From UBA6168 sp964508135 (lineage in GTDB: Bacteria > Bacteroidota > Bacteroidia > Chitinophagales > Saprospiraceae), in assembly GCA_964508135.1 (NCBI GenBank), contig CAZDSU010000029.1, positions 1 through 64,000 on the forward strand: a DNA stretch of 64,000 bases, given 5' to 3'. Below, piece after piece: positions 26,536 to 35,562 of this stretch. Positions within the stretch are counted from its first letter, which is position 1. Every line of letters begins with the position of its first letter. Below the pieces are notes generated by a model that was given only the letters and a program-made list of their open reading frames with translations, was not told the origin of the DNA and made no database searches. The position numbers and the translations under genes are program-made.

Positions 26536-27048
26536 ATGACCTCCAATGAATTCATGAACCTGTCCAACCCACTAAAAAGTATACTTTTTGCCTTTGCCAT
26601 GAAGCTCACGAAAAATCGAGATGACGCAAAGGACCTTTTTCAAGAAACAATGCTGCGGGCATTTGCCCACAAGGAAAGCTTTGTGGCCAACACCAATTTC
26701 AAAGCGTGGATTTCGACCATCATGCGGAACAACTTCATGAGTGAATACCGTAAGCGCCGCTCACGGAACAATATCGAGCTGAAACTGGAAGAACAGGGTG
26801 CATTCCCGATGCAATATTCGGTCAACAATGAGGGTGGCTCCAACTTGGTGATGAAGGAATACGACCTGATGTTCAAAACCATCAATGAAAGCCAACGCCG
26901 ACCTTTTGAGCTATTTTTTAAAGGGTATGGCTATAAGGAGATTTCGCAAAAACTCGGCATGCCCATTGGCACCGTGAAGAGCCGTATCTTCTTTGCCCGC
27001 AGAAAAATGAAGGACCTTCTCGCCAAGGTGGATGCCAGGCGGGCTTGA
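26536..27048 (+). CDS. ECF RNA polymerase sigma factor
   Basis: Sigma-70 family ECF factor of 170 aa. Region 2 includes AFAMKLTKNRDDAKDLFQETMLRAF and the -10 binding helix FKAWISTIMRNNFMSEYRKR; region 4 includes FELFFKGYGYKEISQKLGMPIGTVKSRIFFARRKMK. No anti-sigma gene is adjacent; the following gene is dodecin on the same strand after about 200 nt. Directs transcription of an unknown regulon. Confidence 0.92.
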   Translation: MTSNEFMNLSNPLKSILFAFAMKLTKNRDDAKDLFQETMLRAFAHKESFVANTNFKAWISTIMRNNFMSEYRKRRSRNNIELKLEEQGAFPMQYSVNNEGGSNLVMKEYDLMFKTINESQRRPFELFFKGYGYKEISQKLGMPIGTVKSRIFFARRKMKDLLAKVDARRA

Positions 27049-27252
27049 GGTGGGATTTCCACCTTTCGGTTTTGCAAATGCGGCAGAACCGCACCAAATC
27101 AAAAAGTTTCCCCGAATCTGATATGAATCACCGCCCGCTCTGACATCCATCATTGTAGGTAGCGCATCATCGAACCTAAGTTTGCTTTCGGGAAAATGAG
27201 AAGATAAAATGTCTGGTCATTTCCCTTCAATTATAACCAAAACAACAATACC

Positions 27253-27462
27253 ATGGCAGTTTTAAAAGTAATCGAAGTGATGGGCAGCTCCAACAAGAGT
27301 TGGGAGGACGCCGCTCAATCGGTGGTAGCCGAAGCAGCAAAAACACTGAAAGGCATTCGCTCCATCTACATTAAGGACATGTCTGCGAAAGTAGAAAACA
27401 ACAAAATCGTTGAGTATCGGGTGAATGGCAAATTGTCGTTCTCTATTATGCACCATGAATAA
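27253..27462 (+). CDS. dodecin flavoprotein
   Basis: Small flavin-binding protein (69 aa) that assembles into hollow dodecamers and buffers riboflavin/FMN. The family pattern VLKVIEVMGSSNKSWEDAAQ, VVAEAAKTLKGIRSIYIKD and EYRVNGKLSFSIM covers the whole protein, including the Trp that stacks on flavin (SW). Standard length. Monocistronic, followed by a MITE. Confidence 0.93.
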   Translation: MAVLKVIEVMGSSNKSWEDAAQSVVAEAAKTLKGIRSIYIKDMSAKVENNKIVEYRVNGKLSFSIMHHE

Positions 27463-27474
27463 GGTGCTTGCTAT

Positions 27475-27605
27475 TATACTTCGCAATGATAGGTTTTGTG
27501 CAAATAGGGGTTTGGGGGCGCAGCCCCCAAAAGCCCCCTCCCCCGACGAGCCGCCGAAGAGCCTGTCCCGCCATTCGGGACGGTGAGAAGGGGCAAATGC
27601 GTTAT
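27475..27605. mobile_element. MITE-like element, TATAC family, copy B, truncated
   Basis: Has the most complete left end (TATACTTCGCAATGATAGG, then TTTTGTGCAAATAGGGG) and the GGGGGCGCAGCCCCC hairpin, but no right end. Its third hairpin is altered by an extra palindrome GTCCCGCCATTCGGGAC. The stretch to 27799 holds no recognised gene. Confidence 0.7.
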
Positions 27606-27799
27606 GCCTCGTACGCACGGATGCGGTGGGGATGGGTATTGGCATCCTGCATTTCGAGCAGGTTCGCAATGTCATTCAGCAAGTTCGCAATGTCCCGGTT
27701 GGATTTAGATTGATAGGTCATGGCAGTAGGAATTTTATAAAATGCGTGAATTCGGAGATTAATATATTGACAACCAACGAATTAGCCAAAGCGGGGTCT

Positions 27800-28435
27800 T
27801 CAAGCCGCCATTTTTCTTCCGTTCAGTTCTAGCAAAAGCGCCATCACTTCGCTGTCTTCCACCTGTTCGAAATCTTCGTAAAAGCCGCCCACGCCAAAGA
27901 AATCCTCCGGCGTGTACACGCAAATAAAGTCGTCCGCCAAACCTTCAAACTCGCTGGCGGCGCTCGGCGGCGCTACTGGCACCGCTACCACCAACCGCTT
28001 CGGCTGTTTCTTTCGCAACAGTTTGATGGCTGCCATGATGGTGCGCCCCGTGGCGATGCCGTCGTCAACGACGATGACGGTTTTGCCTTTCAAATCAATG
28101 GGCTGCCTATCGCCCATGAACGATTTGTAGCGCCTTTCCAGCGCTTTGCGTATCTGTGTTATTTCTTTTTCGATGAAATCCGGCGGCAGGTCGAACCCCT
28201 CATCCACGAAGCTGTCCTCCAGCGTAACCGCACCGATCGCAAATTCCGGCTCCAAGGGATGCCCCAATTTTTTGGTTAATAACAGCTCCAAGGGAAAGCC
28301 AAAATACTTGGCGAGGTAATGCCCAATGGGCACGCCGCCACGCGGCACGGCGAGTATCACGCCTTCTTCGTTGCGGTATTTTTCCAACAACGGCGCAAGT
28401 TGTTGGGCAGCGTCAAATCTGTTCCTGAAGTACAT
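27800..28435 (-). CDS. phosphoribosyltransferase-domain protein
   Basis: Protein of 211 aa with a type I PRTase fold. The PRPP-binding loop VIVVDDGIATGRTIMAA is intact and VILAVPRGGVPIG forms the N-terminal region. ATG 28435 (MYFRNRFDAAQ) is chosen over an upstream frame that crosses an inverted-repeat element. In many bacteria this kind of PRTase is fused or adjacent to a dienelactone-hydrolase-like protein, as here (28693). Precise substrate unknown; possibly stress or nucleotide salvage. Confidence 0.87.
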   Translation of the reverse strand: MYFRNRFDAAQQLAPLLEKYRNEEGVILAVPRGGVPIGHYLAKYFGFPLELLLTKKLGHPLEPEFAIGAVTLEDSFVDEGFDLPPDFIEKEITQIRKALERRYKSFMGDRQPIDLKGKTVIVVDDGIATGRTIMAAIKLLRKKQPKRLVVAVPVAPPSAASEFEGLADDFICVYTPEDFFGVGGFYEDFEQVEDSEVMALLLELNGRKMAA

Positions 28436-28485
28436 GATTTTTGTTTTTGGTTGATTGAAAAAACACGCGTTCGGCGATTGGCCAA

Positions 28486-28626
28486 GCCGCGGGGCGGCGA
28501 TGATATTTGTAGAACGAAGTGACATTAAGGCGTTCAGCACCAGCGGTGGGAAATGTTATTGCCGCACCGCCGGTGCTCAATGTTGGGTTTGACGATTTCC
28601 TACAAATATCATCGCCGCCCTGCGGC
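28486..28626. mobile_element. 141-bp inverted-repeat element (MITE-like)
   Basis: Near-perfect 27-bp ends: GCCGCGGGGCGGCGATGATA(TTTGTAG) and its complement, ending CCGCCCTGCGGC. Inside, a second hairpin pairs AGCACCAGCGGTG with CACCGCCGGTGCT. Lies between the PRTase and hydrolase genes. No target duplication is certain. Confidence 0.75.
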
Positions 28627-28692
28627 TAATTGATTGATTTACAATGAACTAATCTCCGATATCACGTTAAAAAAATTCTCCTCGTCATACTT

Positions 28693-29355
28693 TCAAAGCG
28701 CTGGCTGTGGCTTTTTCACCAGGTAGCGCTCGAACCATTGGGTGGCAAGCCGAGCTACTTCTTCCAATTTTCCGGGTTCTTCGAACAGGTGAGTGGCACC
28801 TTCCACGATTTCCAATTTTTTTTGGCAATGCATGGCTTTGTATGCCGCCTTGTTCATTTCAATGACCGGCCCATCGAGCGAACCAACTATCAACAGCGTA
28901 GGCGCATTCACCGATGGCAGTGCGTCTTCCGCCAGGTCAGGCCTTCCGCCCCTCGACACCACTGCTTGGATGTCGTCTTTCAGAAACGCCGCCGCCCGCA
29001 GGGCAGAAGCAGCTCCCGTGCTCGCTCCCAAATATCCCGCTCCCAAGCCTTCCAGCATTGGCTGTTCGAGCGCCCATCTCGTGATGCCGACCAACCGCTC
29101 GGTCAGTAGCTTGATGTCAAAACGAGTTTCGTAAAAACTATCCTCTTCTTCCGTCAGCAAGTCGGCCAACAGCGTGGCCATGCCGTTCTCGTTCAGCACC
29201 TCAGCGACGAAGCGGTTTCTTGGACTTTGGCGGCTGCTCCCACTGCCGTGCGAAAACAGGACAATACCCTTCGGATTCTCGGGAACGGTGATATAAGCAT
29301 CCAATGTCACACCGTCCACCGGGATTGATACTGTGGTCAATGGTACTCTTTTCAT
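28693..29355 (-). CDS. dienelactone-hydrolase-like alpha/beta hydrolase
   Basis: Cytoplasmic hydrolase of 220 aa. Oxyanion/strand motif GIVLFSHGSGSSRQSPRN, nucleophile elbow LGASTGAAS (Ser), acid in VGSLDGPVIE and histidine in EGATHLFEEPG. This family often travels with PRTase-domain proteins and erythromycin esterase homologues, which flank it here (27800, 29484). Substrate not known. Confidence 0.85.
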   Translation of the reverse strand: MKRVPLTTVSIPVDGVTLDAYITVPENPKGIVLFSHGSGSSRQSPRNRFVAEVLNENGMATLLADLLTEEEDSFYETRFDIKLLTERLVGITRWALEQPMLEGLGAGYLGASTGAASALRAAAFLKDDIQAVVSRGGRPDLAEDALPSVNAPTLLIVGSLDGPVIEMNKAAYKAMHCQKKLEIVEGATHLFEEPGKLEEVARLATQWFERYLVKKPQPAL

Positions 29356-29483
29356 AATACAGAAATTGAGGGCTTAAATTACTGTTCAAGGCCTTCATTA
29401 TACTATGATTATTCTCAACAAACAGCATAATTCTCATCATTGCATAGGGTAGTATATGGGTGTTCTTTAGCCAAAAAATTACT

Positions 29484-30815
29484 ATGTCCAGCTTCATCAT
29501 CCAACAGAATGGAGGGGTTCTTAACCTGACGGATTTCATTAAAAGCAACTCCGTGCCACTACCCGACGAAAAAGCCATTGATTCATTGATGGAGGCCATC
29601 GGGAACGCCCGTTGCGTACTGCTCGGCGAGGCGTCGCACGGCACCCACGAGTATTATACTTGGCGCACGGAACTGAGCAAACGATTGATCGAGGAAAAGG
29701 GGTTTTCCTTCATTGCAGTCGAGGGCGACTGGCCCGATTGCTACCGCCTCAACAGGTACGTAAAAAGTTATAAGGACAGCGGTGATTCCGCCCAAGACGT
29801 CCTACATGCCTTCAACCGATGGCCAACGTGGATGTGGGCCAATTGGGAAGTCATAGCACTTGCAGAATGGCTCCGGGAACACAATCGCCAATTGCCAGCC
29901 AATAAGAAAGTGGGCTTTTACGGCCTCGATGTTTACAGCCTGTGGGAATCGCTGGAGTCCATCATCAACTACCTGAGCAAGGTGGATCCGGCAGCCGCAA
30001 AAACAGCGCTCAAGACTTGGGAATGTTTCGAACCATACACCGATGAGGGCAGTGAATATGCCAAGGCAACCATTGACCCTTGGGTGCCAATTTCCTGCGA
30101 AAACGAAGTGGTGGAAATGCTCAATGAGGTGCTTTTCAAAATGCCGCAATACAACACCGACCATGAAGCCGTCATGAACACCGGCCAAAACGCCTATGTG
30201 GCAGTGAACGCTGAGCACTATTATCGGGCGATGATTCAGGCAGGGCCAACGTCCTGGAACATCCGTGACACGCACATGATGGAGACGCTGGAAAGGCTAG
30301 TGGATTTTCACGAGCCAGCCGGTAAGGCCATCGTATGGGAGCACAACACCCATATCGGGGACGCCAGGGCCACGGGCATGAGGGCGCATGGCATGGTAAA
30401 CGTTGGGCAACTTGCGCGGGAGCGGTATGGGGTTAAGAATGTGTTCGCAGTCGGGTTCGGTTCACATGTTGGGCACGTTATCGCTGGCCGAAAATGGGGC
30501 GATGTGATGCGGAGCCTGCCTGTACCACCTTCAAAAGTTGGGAGTTGGGAGCACCTTTTCCACTTGGCTGGAAAAGAAGACCGGCTGATGCTGATGACCC
30601 CCGAAGTCATGAAAGTGCTCGGGAATAGGGAGTTTGAACACCGGGCTATCGGTGTCGTCTATCACCCTGAGAACGAAGTTGGAAACTATGTGTCCAGCCT
30701 CATGCCGCGTCGCTACGACGCATTTGTGTTCCTGGACGAAACGAAGGCATTGCACCCGCTGCACATCCAGCCGGATGGCCATCAAATACCAGAAACCTAT
30801 CCATTTGGGGTTTAG
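29484..30815 (+). CDS. erythromycin esterase family protein
   Basis: Protein of 443 aa from ATG 29484 (MSSFIIQQNGG); a GTG at 29460 would add eight residues. Family motifs: LLGEASHGTHEYYTWR, FIAVEGDWPDCYRLNRY, FYGLDVYSLWES, VWEHNTHIGDARAT, all containing the conserved Glu/His residues of EreA/B-type enzymes. Most chromosomal members do not confer macrolide resistance; role is inferred to be hydrolysis of an unidentified ester. Divergent from the hydrolase gene, sharing a 128-bp promoter region. Confidence 0.92.
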   Translation: MSSFIIQQNGGVLNLTDFIKSNSVPLPDEKAIDSLMEAIGNARCVLLGEASHGTHEYYTWRTELSKRLIEEKGFSFIAVEGDWPDCYRLNRYVKSYKDSGDSAQDVLHAFNRWPTWMWANWEVIALAEWLREHNRQLPANKKVGFYGLDVYSLWESLESIINYLSKVDPAAAKTALKTWECFEPYTDEGSEYAKATIDPWVPISCENEVVEMLNEVLFKMPQYNTDHEAVMNTGQNAYVAVNAEHYYRAMIQAGPTSWNIRDTHMMETLERLVDFHEPAGKAIVWEHNTHIGDARATGMRAHGMVNVGQLARERYGVKNVFAVGFGSHVGHVIAGRKWGDVMRSLPVPPSKVGSWEHLFHLAGKEDRLMLMTPEVMKVLGNREFEHRAIGVVYHPENEVGNYVSSLMPRRYDAFVFLDETKALHPLHIQPDGHQIPETYPFGV

Positions 30816-31165
30816 AGGTTGATGAAACAAGTGTTTGAACATGGTGGCGAAGCGGTTTAGTTGCGCTTCGCCACTGCTTTTTATACTCTGCGCAAATAGG
30901 GGTTTGGGGGCGAAGCCCCCAAAAGCCCCCTCCCCCAACAAGCCGCCGTAGGCGGCGAGGAGGGGCAAGTGCGCTTTGCTTTAATTCATTTGCACAAAAT
31001 CTATTAGTGCGAAGTATAACAGGGCAAACCCCCACCAATCATTGAATTAAATCATTGCCGCAAAAGGCCAAATGTCATTGGCATAAAACAGGCATTTTCG
31101 TCAATTTTGGAACTGCACTTCTCATGGCTTGAGGGATTGATTGTTCCTAACTAAAACACTAAGCC
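30816..31165. other. 350-bp spacer with one MITE
   Basis: Apart from MITE copy C (30882-31018) no gene or RNA is seen. The last 140 bp precede the T9SS protein gene and probably hold its promoter. Confidence 0.5.
30882..31018. mobile_element. MITE-like element, TATAC family, copy C (137 bp)
   Basis: Left end TATACTCTGCGCAAATAGG, right end TTGCACAAAATCTATTAG...GCGAAGTATA. The interior carries GGGGGCGAAGCCCCC and CCGCCGTAGGCGGCG hairpins, the latter with a compensatory-looking change against other copies. Confidence 0.8.
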
Positions 31166-34100
31166 ATGAAAAAATCTATCCTCCTGCTTTTGCTATTTGG
31201 CCTTTGCTTCCAAGTGGCAAAAAGCGAAACTGAACCCAACGACTCTCCGGCGCAAGCCAATGTTTTCACGCTTGGCAGCACCCAAACAGGGTCCATCAGC
31301 TTCAGCGACTACCAAGACTGGTACTTGCTGAACCTGCCGCAGTCCGGCACGCTCGCCCTTCCCATTTCCTTCACTGGCAGCGGGTGGATGTGGATACGGC
31401 TCTACGATGCCGAAACTACCGGCTTCCCGCTCATCACAGAAATGCAAATGACGGGGGGCAGCATTCCATCTGGCGGTTACCAATTGGCATGGGCGCTGCT
31501 TGCCGGGCAGTACTACGTCAAGATTGAATACGGCGGCGAAGACAAAAGCTACACGTTCTCGTCCAACCTCACTCCCCCCGATTTCCCGGAGGACGTGGAA
31601 CTGAACAATACAGCCCTCCAAGCCGCTGTGATGCCTGCCAATGGCACGGTCTCCGGCAATGTGTCGTACTACCATGCGGGCGTCGGTGTTGACCAAGAAG
31701 ACTGGTACAAAATTGACGTGCCCTATGGCGGTATCTTCCATTTGAACATCCAAAAGCACGGCTACCAGCCCACGACCATCCACTTCCGGGATGGGCTGAA
31801 CCCCGGCAATCCTGATATCGTTGGCCCAATTTTCCTCGACTGGAACGACAGCCCACCGGAAGGTTGGGACTGGTCTTACCCATTGCTTTCTGGCCCCTAT
31901 TATTTCCAGGTCTTGGGCAACAACGACCCCATGGACTATAGCCTGACGAACACCATCGAAGCGCCCCAATGGGGAGAAGACACGGAGCCGAACAGCGTTC
32001 AATCCGAGGCACTAACCCTTGCGGTCGGCGACTCCATCGGTGGCATGGTTGGCTACTACAAAGCGGGCACGGGCGTTGACCTGGAGGACTGGTACCTGGT
32101 GGACGTGCCAACTGCCGGGCTGCTTTCCTTCCATATCCTAAAGGAAGGCTATCAACCAGCAACCGCCTACCTGTACAACGCCAACGGGCAGATAGCGGAG
32201 CAGTACTTGAACTGGAACGCTGACGACGTTACCCTGAGCAGACTGGTCACTGCTGGTCAATATTGGCTGATGCTCAAAAAAGGCAGCAGCGAGTTTAGGT
32301 ACAAGGCCGTGTCGAGCTTGCTGCCTGCGCCCGTCGCCGACTTTAGCTATGCCCAAACAGGCAATATTTTCACCTTTGAAAACCACTCGCTGAACGGCGG
32401 CACCTACGGCTGGAGCTTCGACGACGGCAACACCGCTACCACCGTCAACGCCTACCACGAGTACGCCCTGCCCGGCAACTTCGACGTTTGCCTGATCGCC
32501 AACAATGTCGGCGGCGCTGACACAGTTTGCCAATTGGTCGTGATGCCCGGCGTGGCGAGGGCTTTGCCCGCCGAGGGCGGCAACACGGGTGACGTGACCG
32601 TGCAGGTCTTTGGCGGTGGGTTGGACACCAACTACGTGGCAAGAATCATGAGTGGCAGCACGGTCATTGCTACTTCCAATTTTACAGGCTTTGCGGGGAA
32701 AAGTTCGATTTTCGTCCGTTTCGACCTGCGGGAAAAGCCCGTTGGCAACTATGAACTCCGCATCGAAAAGGCGGGCGGGCCTTCCTATACCGTGCCTGGC
32801 GGCTTCAATATCGTGCAGGGTGTCGCTGCCGACCCATGGGCAAGTATCTCCGGGCGCGACCGTATTTTGTTCAATACTTGGACTACCTACACGGTTAATT
32901 ACGGCAACAGGGGCAACGTGGATGCCAATACAGTACCGGTTTGGTTGGCATTTTCCAACAATTCCGGCTTACAGGTCGAGTTCGAGAACGTCAAGGTTTT
33001 CGATTGGGATACCCTCGGTGTCGAACCCCCGGCAGAGGTCATGTTCGAGTATCTGGATTCTCTTTTTGGCAAGCCAAATCCAACCAGAGTTTATCCACTG
33101 ATATTTCCGGTTATCGAGGCAGGCTCGACCAACTCTATGAAAATAAGGGTAAAAACAAGCGGCAACCTGAAAATCCATGCCTGGGCGGAGAAGCCCTGGT
33201 TCCAATCGCCCATCAACCAAAACAAGCTGGAATGCCATGGCGATGTAATCGCAAAAACCCCAGATTCTTTGGGCCTGAAGGACAAAGTGGAGTGTGTCAA
33301 ACTTCTTACGGTTTATATTTTCTTGCAAATGGATAGGGCTAATAGAGATGCGTTGTTATTTGGGCAAATCCCCCGTAGGCCCATTCCCCCTTTTGTCTCC
33401 ACCTTAATCAGAAATGTTCGATTAGCTGCCAAAATATGTGGTGTTACCGACTCTCTCGACCGGAAGGAGATTGGAAGATGGGTGGCCAATATCATCATTA
33501 ACGAGGAAATAAACGAAGCCTATGTACCAGCAATAACGTCAACGATTAGTGACGAGCGCAGTGGCGAGAACTGCCCCGCCGAGTTCGAGCCGCAAAACCC
33601 TACAACGAACACCGTGACCGCCGTCTCCTCACTCGACCCGAACGAGAAGAGCGGGCCTTCGGGCTTCGGCACGGAGAACTACATGCGGGACACCCGCAGC
33701 TTCCCCTACACCATCCATTTTGAAAACATGGCGACCGCCACTGCCCCGGCGCACACCGTCACCGTCACCGACCAATTGAACGTCGCCAAGTTCGACCTCG
33801 CCACTTTCAGCTTCGGCAACGTGTATATCGGCGACAGCGTGCTGTACGTGGAGCCGGGCCTGCGGGAGTTTGTTTTGGATAAACAATTGGACAACCTCGG
33901 CGTGACGGCAAGGGTGCATGGCAGACTGGACATGCAGACGGGTCTGCTCACTTGGACTTTCCGCAGCCTCGACGCCACCACGTTGGAGGACATCGAAGAC
34001 CCCGACTTGGGCTTCCTGCCGCCAAACGTTACTTCGCCGGAAGGCCAGGGCGCTGTCTCCTTCTTTGTGAAACTGAAAAATGCGCCGCTGAACAACCAGC

Positions 34101-34741
34101 AGGTGAAGAACACGGCCAGCATCGTCTTCGACGCCAACCCGGCCATCGTTACCAACGAGCACCTCGTTACTTTCGACCTCGTGGCTCCGCAGAGCGCCAT
34201 CCTGCCGATTGACCCCGTACAGGGCACGGCGCAAGTGGAACTGAACTGGTCGGGTACCGATGTAGGCTCCGGCATCCAACACTACAACATTTACTACATC
34301 CAGAACGGCACAGACACCGTGCTGTGGCAAGGCGGGACGACCGAAACGACGGCCATTTTCACAGGTGAAGGCGGCAACACCTACGAGTTCTACTCCATCG
34401 CCGTGGACAACGTGGGCAACGCTGAAGCAGCCCCCGGACACCCCGATGCCGTGACGACCATCGTGACCGAAACGGACGAGCAGTTTGCCAGCAATGCCGA
34501 CCTGCTCCTCTACCCCAACCCTGCCAGCGACCAGTTGACCATCATCAACCGAAGCGACGACGAAGGCTGTCTGACGCTCGTGCAAACGGATGGGCGGGTC
34601 GTGGCCAAGCTGCGCTTGCAAGGCAATGGCCAGCAGCAGGTCAACGTGGCAAGCGTGCCGCAGGGCTTGTTGCAATGGCGCTGGTCGCCGGGCTGTGAGG
34701 GGGCGATGCAGACGGGGAGGGTGCTGGTGGTGAGGAAGTGA
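31166..34741 (+). CDS. large secreted protein with PPC-like and PKD domains, T9SS type A end
   Basis: Secreted protein of 1191 aa. Signal peptide, then three PPC-like beta domains each beginning with 'EPND/EDVELNN/DTEPNS' and containing 'DWYLLNLP', 'DWYKIDVP', 'DWYLVDVP'. A PKD domain (FDDGNTATTVNAYHEYALPG) covers about residues 390-460. The conserved block SSLDPNEKSGPSGFG then precedes a DUF11/CARDB-like strand-rich region (YTIHFENMATATAPAHTV), an Ig-like module (GSGIQHYNIYYI) and a C-terminal Por-type sorting domain (LLYPNPASDQLTI). Exported by T9SS and probably surface-bound. No enzymatic domain seen. Confidence 0.9.
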   Translation: MKKSILLLLLFGLCFQVAKSETEPNDSPAQANVFTLGSTQTGSISFSDYQDWYLLNLPQSGTLALPISFTGSGWMWIRLYDAETTGFPLITEMQMTGGSIPSGGYQLAWALLAGQYYVKIEYGGEDKSYTFSSNLTPPDFPEDVELNNTALQAAVMPANGTVSGNVSYYHAGVGVDQEDWYKIDVPYGGIFHLNIQKHGYQPTTIHFRDGLNPGNPDIVGPIFLDWNDSPPEGWDWSYPLLSGPYYFQVLGNNDPMDYSLTNTIEAPQWGEDTEPNSVQSEALTLAVGDSIGGMVGYYKAGTGVDLEDWYLVDVPTAGLLSFHILKEGYQPATAYLYNANGQIAEQYLNWNADDVTLSRLVTAGQYWLMLKKGSSEFRYKAVSSLLPAPVADFSYAQTGNIFTFENHSLNGGTYGWSFDDGNTATTVNAYHEYALPGNFDVCLIANNVGGADTVCQLVVMPGVARALPAEGGNTGDVTVQVFGGGLDTNYVARIMSGSTVIATSNFTGFAGKSSIFVRFDLREKPVGNYELRIEKAGGPSYTVPGGFNIVQGVAADPWASISGRDRILFNTWTTYTVNYGNRGNVDANTVPVWLAFSNNSGLQVEFENVKVFDWDTLGVEPPAEVMFEYLDSLFGKPNPTRVYPLIFPVIEAGSTNSMKIRVKTSGNLKIHAWAEKPWFQSPINQNKLECHGDVIAKTPDSLGLKDKVECVKLLTVYIFLQMDRANRDALLFGQIPRRPIPPFVSTLIRNVRLAAKICGVTDSLDRKEIGRWVANIIINEEINEAYVPAITSTISDERSGENCPAEFEPQNPTTNTVTAVSSLDPNEKSGPSGFGTENYMRDTRSFPYTIHFENMATATAPAHTVTVTDQLNVAKFDLATFSFGNVYIGDSVLYVEPGLREFVLDKQLDNLGVTARVHGRLDMQTGLLTWTFRSLDATTLEDIEDPDLGFLPPNVTSPEGQGAVSFFVKLKNAPLNNQQVKNTASIVFDANPAIVTNEHLVTFDLVAPQSAILPIDPVQGTAQVELNWSGTDVGSGIQHYNIYYIQNGTDTVLWQGGTTETTAIFTGEGGNTYEFYSIAVDNVGNAEAAPGHPDAVTTIVTETDEQFASNADLLLYPNPASDQLTIINRSDDEGCLTLVQTDGRVVAKLRLQGNGQQQVNVASVPQGLLQWRWSPGCEGAMQTGRVLVVRK

Positions 34742-34807
34742 AGTCGGACGTACAGCGAGTCGGTTTAAAAAGGGTTTTTTAGGGGTTCCAAGGTTAGGAA
34801 TGCAAAT

Positions 34808-34840
34808 GCGTGGTAGGGCAGTTTCACCGCCCTACCACGC
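34808..34840. terminator. perfect hairpin overlapping end of minus-strand gene
   Basis: GCGTGGTAGGGC / GCCCTACCACGC. It lies between convergent genes and includes the stop codon (34832-34834) of the minus-strand gene, so it may end transcription from both sides. Confidence 0.65.
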
Positions 34841-35497
34841 CGATTTTATCGGAAACCGCTTCACCAGCGCCGCCGAGTCAGCCGTTGGCGAAGGCACGAA
34901 ACGGCCATCTTTCCACAGCAGCAAACTGGCCCTTTCTACGGTTTTATCCAGCGGCTCGTCGTCGCCCTGCATCACCAGCGAGTGCTCGATTTCCCGGCGG
35001 ACGAGGTCTTTCTTGCCATCGCCATCCACGTCGAGCAACCAACTGCCCGTGAGCACCTGCCCACCCTCGCCACCGTACCACTCGGCCACCGTCACCCTGC
35101 CCGTGAAGGCATGGCGCAACTTGTCGTACACCAGCAGCGACTGGTGCCGGAACCAGGACTGCCGGATGTCCACGAGACAGGCGTCGTAATTTTCCGCAAG
35201 GGAAAAGCGGCCCTTGCCGAGCACCACCGCCTCGGCGGAATCCGCCACGTAGTCAATCTCCCGCAGCCAAGCCGTGTCGAGCGAAGTGAAGAACAGGGCG
35301 TTCGGGATGGTGTCGCCGGGCGGTTCCACGGCGTCGGCTTCTGGTAGCTCGAAGTGCAGGGTGTCCGGCGTGGGCATGGATTTGAACGTAGCAAGCAGGG
35401 CAGGCTCGGCCACCACCGACTGCTCCCCTACCCGATGGCAGGCAGTGAGACCGCCGCAGAGCAGCAGCACAACGAGAAGGAAATTCGACTGTTTCAT
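34832..35497 (-). CDS. hypothetical lipoprotein
   Basis: Exported protein of 221 aa from ATG 35497 (MKQSNFLLVV) with lipobox GGLTACHR. The frame upstream is a shadow of the ZIP gene. The mature region contains a VDGDGKKDLVRREIEHS segment resembling FG-GAP/EF-hand-like Asp-rich loops and AEAVVLGKGRFSLAENYDA. No family identified. Confidence 0.7.
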   Translation of the reverse strand: MKQSNFLLVVLLLCGGLTACHRVGEQSVVAEPALLATFKSMPTPDTLHFELPEADAVEPPGDTIPNALFFTSLDTAWLREIDYVADSAEAVVLGKGRFSLAENYDACLVDIRQSWFRHQSLLVYDKLRHAFTGRVTVAEWYGGEGGQVLTGSWLLDVDGDGKKDLVRREIEHSLVMQGDDEPLDKTVERASLLLWKDGRFVPSPTADSAALVKRFPIKSAW

Positions 35498-35562
35498 TGG
35501 GAGTAAAGATAGGAAGTTGCGGTACAGTGAAGTACAAATGTTCCAAGCCGTTGCAAAGGAAT

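Noticed and set aside
29460..30815. Macrolide resistance gene
   Set aside because: The protein belongs to the erythromycin esterase family, but most chromosomal members have no proven role in resistance and the gene sits in a general stress group.
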